From NCBI RefSeq assembly GCF_011082725.1, contig NZ_CP049715.1, forward strand, positions 1,054,001 to 1,118,000: DNA of 64,000 nt. Direction: 5' to 3'. A program made the position numbers and the translations under genes. This stretch comes from Apibacter sp. B3706 (GTDB taxonomy: Bacteria; Bacteroidota; Bacteroidia; Flavobacteriales; Weeksellaceae). The notes under the pieces are model-generated. The model was not told the origin of the DNA and ran no database searches. It saw only the letters and a program-made list of their open reading frames with translations. Positions 28,062-38,400 of this stretch are shown in pieces (positions within the stretch are counted from its first letter, which is position 1; each line of letters starts with the position of its first letter).

Positions 28062-28077
28062 TTTAAATTCATTGTTC

Positions 28078-28872
28078 ATGCAGGTCTATTTAGAACTTTT
28101 ACAACATATATTAGATAAAGGAACTCGTAAACAAGATCGAACCGGAACGGGTACAATAAGTACTTTCGGATATCAAATGCGATTTGATTTACAAAAAGGA
28201 TTTCCTCTTGTTACGACTAAAAAGCTCCATTTACGATCCATCATTTACGAATTACTTTGGTTTTTAAAAGGAGATACCAATATTAAGTATTTAAACGAAC
28301 ATAAAGTTCGTATATGGAATGAGTGGGCAGATGAAAATGGAGATTTAGGTCCAGTTTACGGGCATCAATGGAGAAGCTGGGGGGCTCCGAATGGAAAACA
28401 TATCGACCAGATCTCGGAAATCATCGATCAAATTAAAAATAATCCGGATTCTCGTAGAATTATTGTCTCAGCTTGGAATGTAGCAGATATTCCTCAAATG
28501 GCCCTTGCACCTTGTCATGCACTTTTTCAATTTTATGTGGCTGACGGAAAGTTATCTTTACAGTTGTATCAAAGAAGTGCAGATGTTTTTCTTGGCGTGC
28601 CTTTTAATATTGCCTCTTATTGTTTGCTGTTACATATGGTGGCTCAAGTATGTAATTTAAAAGTGGGAGAATTTATACATACCTTCGGGGACGTTCACAT
28701 TTATAATAACCATATTGATCAGGTAAATCTTCAATTAACGCGTGAGCCTCGACCGCTTCCATCATTGCATCTCAATCCTGATAGGAAAGATATTTTCAGT
28801 TTTCAATACGAAGATTTTTCCATTGATGGCTATGATCCTCATCCTCATATTAAAGCAGAAGTAGCTGTTTAA
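28078..28872 (+). CDS. thyA: Thymidylate synthase
   Basis: A 264-residue folate-dependent enzyme converting dUMP to dTMP. The frame is open from a TTG at 28072, but the ATG at 28078 gives exactly the Escherichia coli length and an N-terminus aligned with it, so it is chosen. The catalytic Cys is C146 in [11 protein letters not shown], the same number as in E. coli. DRTGTGT (20-26) and [10 protein letters not shown] are intact. It is probably cotranscribed with rpoN. No dihydrofolate reductase gene follows in this window, although folA often does. Confidence 0.97.
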   Translation: MQVYLELLQHILDKGTRKQDRTGTGTISTFGYQMRFDLQKGFPLVTTKKLHLRSIIYELLWFLKGDTNIKYLNEHKVRIWNEWADENGDLGPVYGHQWRSWGAPNGKHIDQISEIIDQIKNNPDSRRIIVSAWNVADIPQMALAPCHALFQFYVADGKLSLQLYQRSADVFLGVPFNIASYCLLLHMVAQVCNLKVGEFIHTFGDVHIYNNHIDQVNLQLTREPRPLPSLHLNPDRKDIFSFQYEDFSIDGYDPHPHIKAEVAV

Positions 28873-28901
28873 TAATCAGAACTTTTTATTTTTATAAAAC
28901 C

Positions 28902-28943
28902 AATTATAAGATATAATTAATAGTATAATTATACCTTATAATT
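28902..28943. terminator. AT-rich hairpin between convergent thyA and the YARHG gene
   Basis: Outer stem AATTATAAG/CTTATAATT and inner stem TATAATTA/TAATTATA, separated by one mismatch, with a 6-base loop. It lies between the two stops (28872 and 28960), so it probably ends both transcripts, although it has no GC clamp. Confidence 0.5.
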
Positions 28944-28959
28944 AAACAACAGTAATCGG

Positions 28960-30471
28960 CTAGTTGTTATATTTAACTTCAATCATATTTAATGATGAAT
29001 TTCTGCTGTCTTTTTCATTAAATATTACCGAAAGCAATCGATTGTCTTTGCCCCTGTTAGTCACTAATACCTTAACATCCGTTCGTTGTTTGATGTTTTC
29101 AATATCATCAACTATTTTATAACATTTGGTTTCCAAAATTACATCATTAAATTTATTATAAGTATAATCACAATGAAGGTCTTTATCCTTAATATATCCC
29201 GTCAATAAATTTTCGTCATCATAAATATATTCTGTAACCATATGTTCTGATCCATCATCATCTTTAAAATATTCTTTTTTAAGATTTCCTTCCTCATCGT
29301 ATTCATATAAAACGGAGCTGTTAAAATCATTATTTTGATAGATATTCTTTTTAGTTATATTCTCATTTGCATCATAATCAAAATAGGCTTCTTCGGTAGT
29401 TTGATTAGTATAGTCGAGTTTCACAGATTTATAAGGTAATCCATTTTCATTATAATAATAAAAGGTATCATTTAAATCATCTATGTGCTGTATAAGAAAA
29501 TCGTTATAAAAATAATTTACATACACATCTTTCTTATCCACACAATCGTGCTGAAACAAAGCAATACCCTGTTTATTAAATTCTGTTAATTTACATTTTT
29601 TACCGTAAAGACTATCTTTAACAATATATTGAATACTTTTTAGAGCCTTTTGATCATATAAAGTGTTACTGGTAGTTTCTATGGGAATAATATGACTGTA
29701 CGCTTTCTTATTAATATCTTTATAAGTAATTAATTTTTTGAATAAATCAATCATAGCTACATTATCGGATTCCAAATCATTTAATTCAATATTTTTATTA
29801 TCAACAATCGGTTCATACCAATCTTGTTTGTAAAAATATTTTACATCATCCGGATTTGAAAAACGATATCCGTATCTAGCAAAAATTTCATTTTTCATCA
29901 ATTCCAACTCTTTCGGTTTTTTATCTTTTAAATCTTCAATACCTAAACGAGTAAAAGCAGTTTGCGGATATTTTCCGGGAAATTCTTGAGGGGTTAAGAT
30001 AACTTCATCATCATTAATACGACAATTCCTGTTTCCGATTTTATCTTTGGTACAAACCATTAATTTAATTTTCGAATTACCTTCGTTGTGAGATTTATCC
30101 TTTTCTTTTAAAAATATAAAAGATGCTTTGACCTGATCTGAAATAAAATTACCGTCTTCAATCTTGATGTTGGTTAATTTTTGTACTTTACGGTGTAAAT
30201 CGCCCCCTTTTCTGCTGTTAAAATCTAGTTTAATAAACTCACTTATTCCCTGTGCATATGTTTTACCGTCTAGATTTAAAATTTTAATGAAGTAATTTTT
30301 TGTATCATTCTTGAAATGAAAAACGGTATTTATTTTAGTAACACTATCTCCCACTTTCTCATCGACTAAGGAGGGATCAACTCTCATTCCACTTTGCGAA
30401 TAAATTGTTTTTTTTTGTGCAATAAAAAAAATAGGTATACATACCATTACACCTAAAAATACTTTTTTCAT
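28960..30471 (-). CDS. Secreted YARHG domain protein with YD-like repeats
   Basis: A 503-residue exported protein when started at the ATG at 30471. The frame is open to 30519, but the promoter at 30491-30520 lies inside that extension. A signal peptide covers residues 1-18 (KKVFLGVMVCIPIFFIAQ). A YARHG domain is seen around residues 185-240 (MKNEIFARYGYRF, then YFYKQDWYEP). The C-terminal half carries tandem YYNENGLPYK, FDYDANENIT, YEYDEEGNLK and YIYDDENLL stretches, like the beta-strand repeats of RHS/MORN-type proteins. It is presumably a cell-envelope protein of unknown role. Confidence 0.75.
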   Translation of the reverse strand: MKKVFLGVMVCIPIFFIAQKKTIYSQSGMRVDPSLVDEKVGDSVTKINTVFHFKNDTKNYFIKILNLDGKTYAQGISEFIKLDFNSRKGGDLHRKVQKLTNIKIEDGNFISDQVKASFIFLKEKDKSHNEGNSKIKLMVCTKDKIGNRNCRINDDEVILTPQEFPGKYPQTAFTRLGIEDLKDKKPKELELMKNEIFARYGYRFSNPDDVKYFYKQDWYEPIVDNKNIELNDLESDNVAMIDLFKKLITYKDINKKAYSHIIPIETTSNTLYDQKALKSIQYIVKDSLYGKKCKLTEFNKQGIALFQHDCVDKKDVYVNYFYNDFLIQHIDDLNDTFYYYNENGLPYKSVKLDYTNQTTEEAYFDYDANENITKKNIYQNNDFNSSVLYEYDEEGNLKKEYFKDDDGSEHMVTEYIYDDENLLTGYIKDKDLHCDYTYNKFNDVILETKCYKIVDDIENIKQRTDVKVLVTNRGKDNRLLSVIFNEKDSRNSSLNMIEVKYNN

Positions 30472-30490
30472 ATAAAAATGTTTATTAATG

Positions 30491-30520
30491 CAAAAATACA
30501 CAAATATGTATAACCTCAAA
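30491..30520 (-). promoter_or_regulatory. Promoter of the YARHG gene
   Basis: Minus strand TTTG (30520-30517), 18 bases, TATTTTTG (30498-30491). It places the transcription start inside the longer reading frame and fixes the start codon at 30471. Confidence 0.7.
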
Positions 30521-30770
30521 TTTACCTTATATATTTATGTCTATTTTTATATAATCATGGTTTTTAAAAAAAACAAATTAAGCTAAAAGTTGGGTATATA
30601 AAACATTTGCATCCATAAATATCAAAAAAATTTAAATATTAATCCTATCATGAATTATATTTATTTAACCTATATTAATAATAATATAAAATTTAATTAA
30701 TTTATTACAATATTAAATAATGCTATCAAAAATAAAATGAATAAGTTTTTTTTTAATTTTTACTGTTCAA

Positions 30771-32165
30771 TTACTTAAATTTTTTTATACCTGACATCTC
30801 TGCTCCATCTTCGGGATTTAGATATTTAAATGTGAAGGATGAAAGTATAGTTATAATACCCAAAATGAATAGGGTTGCTTTAAAGCTTGAACTTACTTCG
30901 GTAAATATTTCCGATTGATTGAATCCCCTTAAAATTAGAGAACTTAAGGATATTCCAAAACTCACGGATAACTGTTGTGTAACTGAAAGTATCGTATTAC
31001 CTCCACTTGCATTAGCGGGTGTTAAATCAGCCAGAGAAATGCTATTCATTGAGGTCATTTGAATAGAATTAAAAAAGCCGTATAAAACTAAAATAGGAAT
31101 CAACCAAAACAATGAAGTATTTTTATCCGGAAATGAAAATAATGAAATCGACAAACCTAAAATTATCGTATTCGAAATTAATAAATTTCTATAACCAAAT
31201 TTCTTTACCAACGGGATTACCCAAGATTTAGCAAAAATGGTTGAAATAGCAGAAAATATAAGCATCATTCCAGAAACCGTGGGTGATTTACCGAATCCGA
31301 CTTGCAACATAAGTGGAAGCATCAACGGAACGCCTCCAATACCTAATCGAGTGATCAAATTTCCTATGATTCCAATTTTTAACGTTCTTATCTTAAATAA
31401 GTTTAAATCGATAATAGGCCGAACTATTTTTTTTGAATACATCACATATACACTTAATAAGCTAATACCTATGAATAATAAAATCATAACATTAATTATA
31501 TCGGTCATTCCTTCTCCGGCAAATTCTAAACTTAACGAAAGCAATACTAAACCTAAACTGAATAAAATAAATCCGAAAAAATCAAATTTGCCTGTATTTT
31601 TTTTATAGTTTGGAAAGGCTTTCCAGGCAACTAAAATTCCTATGATACCTATAGGGATATTAATTAAAAATATCCAATGCCAACTAGCAATTTCAACCAA
31701 CCAGCCTCCTAAGGTTGGCCCAATAACCGGTCCTATTAATCCGGGAATAGTAATAAAATTTATAACTTTCAAAAGTTGATGTTTAGGGTAGGAATAGATC
31801 AACGTTAATCTTGAAACGGGAACCATCATAGATCCTCCAATGGCTTGCACAATTCTCATACAAACCAACATTTTCAGAGATACAGAAACTACACATAAGA
31901 AAGATCCTATGGTAAAAACAGCAATAGCTAAAATAAATATATTTTTAGATCCAAATTTATCTGAAAGCCAACCGCTTAAAGGAATTAGTAATGCTAACGT
32001 TAATACATACGCTATCAAAACCGATTGCATTTCGAGGGGAGATTTATGTAAGTCTTTTGCTATGGAAGGAAGGGCTGTATTTAATATGGTTGAATCCAGA
32101 AATTGCATAAATATAGCCATTGCAGCTATCCATGGTAAATATTTTGAAACTTTTCTTTCTGTCAT
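30771..32165 (-). CDS. DHA2 family (EmrB/QacA) MFS drug-proton antiporter
   Basis: A 464-residue inner-membrane transporter with about 14 hydrophobic segments. Family signatures: FLDSTILNTALPSIAKDL in helix 1 (about 22-39), motif A GWLSDKFGSKN after helix 2 (about 65-75), and motif C IGPVIGPTLGGWLVE in helix 5 (about 143-157). Members export organic cations and drugs by proton exchange. It has neither an EmrA-type adaptor nor an outer-membrane factor beside it and no regulator nearby, so the substrate is open. Confidence 0.88.
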   Translation of the reverse strand: MTERKVSKYLPWIAAMAIFMQFLDSTILNTALPSIAKDLHKSPLEMQSVLIAYVLTLALLIPLSGWLSDKFGSKNIFILAIAVFTIGSFLCVVSVSLKMLVCMRIVQAIGGSMMVPVSRLTLIYSYPKHQLLKVINFITIPGLIGPVIGPTLGGWLVEIASWHWIFLINIPIGIIGILVAWKAFPNYKKNTGKFDFFGFILFSLGLVLLSLSLEFAGEGMTDIINVMILLFIGISLLSVYVMYSKKIVRPIIDLNLFKIRTLKIGIIGNLITRLGIGGVPLMLPLMLQVGFGKSPTVSGMMLIFSAISTIFAKSWVIPLVKKFGYRNLLISNTIILGLSISLFSFPDKNTSLFWLIPILVLYGFFNSIQMTSMNSISLADLTPANASGGNTILSVTQQLSVSFGISLSSLILRGFNQSEIFTEVSSSFKATLFILGIITILSSFTFKYLNPEDGAEMSGIKKFK

Positions 32166-32362
32166 TTTTTATATAAATCACAAAATAATTTTACAAACCT
32201 CTCAATATATACATTGTATTCGGTAAAGTTATAGTTTTAACTATACAAAATTTGTACTGAAAATATATTTATAAAAAATATGTTAAACATCACAATAAGT
32301 TTACATTTTTATATTTCACATAATTTTATCTCTGTTTAATTTTTTTATAATTTATATTCTAT

Positions 32363-32394
32363 AAAAAAAGCCCTTTTAAAAAAAGGGCTTTTTT
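32363..32394. terminator. Terminator of the two-gene giant operon
   Basis: AAAAAAGCCCTTTT, 3-base loop, AAAAGGGCTTTTTT: a 14-base perfect stem with T-runs on both strands, 16 bases beyond the stop of the 2826-residue protein gene. Confidence 0.92.
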
Positions 32395-32409
32395 GTGAGA
32401 TTAAATCAA

Positions 32410-35400
32410 TTATTCTACTGTAAATTTAAGTTTATATGCTTCTTTACTGTTATGTAAAATCAGATAATATACTCCACTCTGAATTGGACTTATATTAATT
32501 AGTTTCTTAAAGTTATCAGTTACTTTTATTTTTTCTTCACTATAAATTTTTCGTCCGCTTAAATCATAAATTGACAAATTGAAATTTCCTTCTTTACCTT
32601 TCATCAACAAGGTAAAAATCCCTTTATTAGGAACCGGTACTAATTTTAACGTTTTAGTATCAGTAATTTCAATTTCATCAATGGATAAAGAATTATCTAC
32701 TTTTACTTTTATTGATGTTGACTTGTTGCAGAATGTTGGTGTTTGATATTCCAACGTAATAGTTTGATCTCCTTTTTCCTTCCATTTTACTGATAGTACG
32801 TTTTTATTTTCATTAACAATCTCACCTCCGGTAACTGTCCATTTATATGAATTCATGTCTGAAGCGGCTACATAGTTTTCAACCGCATTAACTGATGAGG
32901 TTTCAGAACCGGAAATTTCTGATTCAAAGTATTGGATTTCACCTAATTGTATAGATACTATACCGTTTCCTTGCAATCCGCTAATTTTTTTATGGAGATA
33001 ATTCAAATTTACTCCTAAACTTATATCACCATTATTTTTTAGACTTTCCAAATTCGAAATTTCAAACTCTCTGTCAGATATTGAATTTATTATTAAATCT
33101 TTACCTGATATTTTTATCCCTGCCGATTCGATCACTAATGCATCAACATTTAAATCCGATTTTACTATATCTTCAGTAAAATTTAATTTGATATGTTCTA
33201 TCTCTGAACATGAAACAGTTCTTTTTGTAATTTGCAAGAAATTAGCTGAAAGTTCGTTTCCGTCAATGTAAGTATCTAATACTACAGGACTACTAGCATT
33301 TCCATATGAGTCGTAAACTATCGCTATGAATTTATTTTTGCCTTTAATGTTACCTATGGGTAACTCTATCAATCCTTTATTATCTTGAACTATTTCTTGA
33401 ATTATTGTTTCATCGGATATAGTACCCATATATATAATAACTTTTCTATGATCTTCAACGGTTTCCATCTGCAACATAACATCATCTCCGGAAGTGATAT
33501 TATCTGTTGATGATATACCTCTATCGGGTGTTAAGTGCATATTAATTACTGACAGAGGCTTTTCGAAACGAACCGTCCAATTTTTATTTACAGAACCGGT
33601 ACCATAATTTCCAAATTCATCTATAAATCCTTCTTGATTTACTAGTAGCTTATAAGATCCTTCTGACTGAGTATAGTTACCTAATCCTGAAATTAAATAA
33701 TGTATTTCATCTTGTTTAGTTACCGTAATTAAAGCTTTTTGATTTTCAGATCCTTTAATTAACTGAACCCATTCAGGCAAAAATTCAGAAGTGATCGGTT
33801 TGTTAAGGGTTATAAGAACATCCGTTACATTTTGCGCATGTACAGCACCTTGATATTGAAGCTCAAATTGATCAACTTCCGGAAGATTTTTATCTACTTT
33901 CCATGAGAATTTTTGTACTATCAAACCTTTTGATCCGTCTTCTGCTACCATTTCCGGTAAATTTACCTCTAATTCATAATTACCGTTTTCGACATTATAT
34001 TCATTCAAACCACTTATTGTATATTTTATGCCTCCGGCTACATTAGTTATGGTAATGTTTTCCAAAGGTTTTCCATTTAAAGAAATTTTTTCTTTATTAA
34101 ATTGCTTCGAAGCTATTTTTTTATTGAAAATGATTTCTATACTGTTTAAAGGTTGTGAATTAAGTTGATCTGAGGTAAACTGCATAATTCCCAATTCTCC
34201 GATGACCTGAGTCCAAGAAACTGATTTTCCTTCTGTTCCTTCATTTCCTTTAAGATCTTTAATTCCCGCACATTGAACCGTTAATTCATAATATCCTGAA
34301 GAACGAGTTAATGCTTTTAAATCCACAACAAATACAGAATCATTAGTTATACCTATTTTAACATTATCTTGTGATAATTTAATTTCTGCTCCTTGATGTA
34401 TCAGACGTAGATTCTTATAACTAAATGTTTGTTTCTGTATGGGTTTGTTAAAATGTACTTCCACATACTCAACGGGTTGTGTAGTGGTTTGCTCAGGAAT
34501 ATTCGCAAATGACACTACTTTCGGAACATTCGTGTCTATGGGCGTATAATATAGTGTATAGGTAGTGGTTCTCTCTACTTTATCTACGAAATGAAGTTTA
34601 TTTTCATATTTAGGATCTTTTCCGTCTCTTAAGGTTACAAAAGTTTGCCAGAAATTTTCAATAGGTAATTCTAAATTATCTGAATTACGAATAACTTTAA
34701 TCAACTTATACAAATCTTTACCCGGATCGGTAATATTTCCATAATTCCAACCTATGAAAGAAGGTGTAATGCTTAACTGTGTAGTAACTTGCGATGGTGA
34801 TATTTCGTTAGTTACTTTAGCGGCAGAAACTTGAGATACTTCCTCACTTTCACCGTTAGAATAATAAATCATATCCGGCGTATCATTTAAATCTGGAATA
34901 TCATTTACCAAGAAATCAGAAATATCATCTTGACCTTTGCCGTATGCTTTTACACTTTTAATTAATTCATGTATATGGTATTCCTTGATCAAACTTAAAT
35001 CTTTATTTCCATAACTATTTAAATGTTTTACCTTAATATCGTATTTTACAAAATGTCCTAATAAAGTGCTGGTAAACCACCATTGACCAACCATAGCTTT
35101 TTGCGGCGCAATTGAACCGAAATCGATATTTAACAATCCTAATTGCTTCGGTTGATTGTTCATTCTACTGCCGATCATTTCAAAATCTATCAATAAGCCT
35201 TTTCTATTTTCGATTATTTCCGGTTGCATGGATTGTACTTGAACATTTTTTGCAGTTCCATACCCTTCATTTTTAATTAATAAAGACATTTCTGCCGGCA
35301 CCATTGGCTCTACTTTTTCCGTTAATGGATCGTCACCGATAATATCTCGTTGCATAAAATAATGCAATACTAAATCGGGACTTGGATTTACTTGTAAGGT

Positions 35401-38400
35401 TACCGGAAATAATTTTGCTGATACTTTTTCTCCGGTTTCCGGATCCAAATAAGATAAGGTTCCACCAAACGAATATGATTTTGATACGGTAGGCGCTGCT
35501 TCTTTGGTCGGAATATAGATAACTGTTCCTATACCATTTGAATTAGCTCCTACTATTCCGGATCCGTTTAAAAATTCGTCCTTATTAATTTGGAATAAAT
35601 GAGTTACATCTTTGTTATTTTCATCAGTGATTACCAAATTTAAATTGATATCTTTTATTTCTTTAGAAGAGCTGTTATTAATATTTAAAGTTCCCTCAAA
35701 TGCTTCTCGAGTCATAGTCATTTTTTGCGAAAATCGAACGGTGATTGTTGCGCATACAGAAGTTTTATTTTCTTCATCAGAATGTTTTTCTGCAAAATTG
35801 GTTAAGCTTTCCATTACCGCCTCCATCATCGAAACTAGCGCTGAATTATTATTTGTATTATTATCTTTAGCTATATTAATTTCAGACGGCTTAAAACCTT
35901 CTGAAATAGCATATTTTTCTAAAGAATCCAATTTTAAACTTATATCATAAAATTTATTAAAATCTATATACCCTTCATTAACTTCATTTTTAATATAAGA
36001 GTCCATGCTTTTATTCCATTTTTTTAAGTAAGTTATTACTTCATCTTTGCTGACGATGGATCCATTAAATTCATTAGATATATAAATAATTTTATCTTCA
36101 GTAAAATAACCATTATCACTATTTTCATGCATTAAATTTATTAAATTTTTAACATTTTCGATCTCTTCATTCATCCAGGAATCATATCCAAAAAGTAAAT
36201 TTACCATCTCATTATAATACTCCATGGCTTTAATATATTTATCAATATAAATTAGAGTCTTATTGTTACCTATGTCAATTAAATTTTTTGCATATATTTT
36301 TTTACGCAAAAAGCTCTTATAGCATTCATCTTCTAACCATGAACTTATACTATTTGCGCAAGATATTACACCCATTATTGAAGAAAAATTATTTGTAAGT
36401 GTACTTGGTTTAGCATGTGATGAAATGGTTGCCATCTGAGTTCCAACATATAATTTAGTTGCACGGGAATTAGGTCTTTCACCAGTTACTGTTGCCAACA
36501 TTATTGCATCCGCTGCTCCTAATGCTACACTAATTGTTGCTCCTATAGGTCCGAAAGTACCAATTATTGCACCAGCACAATTTAATATTATACTTATTCC
36601 TTCGGCTGAACATTTTCTACAATCAATCGTGTGTGTATTTACTTTTATTATATTTAATATACTATTAGGATTTATTTGATTATCTATATTTGGGCCTAAA
36701 AAATCATTATTTGAGTCCTCTGACGAATTTAATTCATTATTATTATTATCATCACATATTTTTTTTATATAGGGTTTCCCTTCCATTCGCTTCCAATTTC
36801 CATCAGCATCACACTCATAATAATATGTTCCAAAAGGTACTGCTCTACATGATTTTTTAGATTTTAATAATTCAGATTGATTTGTATTGTTTTTCTTAAT
36901 AATTAATACAGGAATAGTAATTGAAGATTTAGCATTTAAATATTCTATATAAGTATTTAAAGGAGTTATAATATAATCATCAACTTCACCAATTCCTATA
37001 GAAATTTTTTGGGCTTTAATTAATCCATGATTAGTTAACATAATATGGTCCATTCTACTTTGACCATCTTCTAAATCCAATATTGGATTACCAATATTCA
37101 TCGTTATAACTGGCATAGGAACATTGGTTTCAAAAGTAACATCTAAATCCATCTCGTATTGATCTTCTATTTCCGTGGGTTTTACATTCCATTCATACGA
37201 AACCGCTTGATAAGATAAAAATACCGATTTTCTATTCGTTTTTCCAGGTTCTATCTCAAAATTATTTTGATAAGAATCATGCTTATTAGCAGATACTAAG
37301 ACCGAATACCAACCTTCAGGTAAATTTTCAGCTGAAAATATTCCGGTACTATCAGTAGTACCTTGTGCAACTATGACTCCTGTATACGGATGACGAACAA
37401 TCACTTTAGCTCCTTGTACATGCGGTGCTTTCTCTGTATTGTAAGTGTACTCATCAACAACATCTATTTGTAAATTTCCTTTATTTTCTGATACAGTTTC
37501 AATAGTAAAAGGAATACTAATCCCATTTCCATTAGATAAATTAAGAGCTATACTTCCTTTTAAAGGTACATTTATTTGTTGCTTATCCGTTGGTTTTAAT
37601 TCTAATACTATTTTTAATGTATCTGAGGCTTCTAATTTATCAATTTTCTCAGGAGATTTCAATTTTAACCATTCCAATTTAGGAACATCTATTTTTATAT
37701 TTTTAGCTTCGGTTGAACCTATATTTACAACTTTTACTTCATATAATCTCGATTTTCCTTTGACCATGCTCGTGTTTATAGTTACAGGATCTACTATGAG
37801 CTTAGCTTTTTCCGTATGACAATAATACCAAGAGGTAAAAGGAGTTTTAGCCCCTTCATCTGAAATAAATTCTGCTCTTATTTCATAATATTTTCTTACT
37901 GACGATGCTGCATTAGGAATAAGGGTGTATTTTAAAACACCTTCCTCACCGGCATTTAGATTTAGTGATTTAGTTTCCAGTTTAAAATCAGCAGCAGTTG
38001 GTAATTTCACTTGTATATTAGTGAGTGTTGTTCGAGTATTATTTTTCAATTTAAACTCTCCTTCCAATCTTTGTCCTTCGGTGACCTCCCATTTCAAATA
38101 GTCCGATGGTTTATTAACCCACTCTACTCCTAATAAATTGAAATCATCTTGTGCCTTAACTTTTATTCCCGGATAGCCGGCGGCTATTTCATAAAATCCG
38201 TTTTCTCCTTGGAGAGGAGCAAAATCATAAGCAAAATTTCCTGTGGCATTGGTTGTTATAGTAAACGATCTTACAAAACCTCCGTTATTTATGCTTATTT
38301 CAACAGGCTTATTAGCGGCTAAACTTCCATTAATATATTTTGCCGAACCTTTCATGGTTATGATTTCCCCCGGTTTATAAACTTTTCTATCAACCTGTAT

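Noticed and set aside
28072-28077. TTG at 28072 as start of thyA
   Set aside because: The ATG at 28078 aligns exactly with the E. coli protein and has no competing feature.
30771-32165. Antibiotic resistance gene call for the MFS exporter
   Set aside because: DHA2 exporters have broad or unknown substrates; nothing in the sequence or context shows a drug role.
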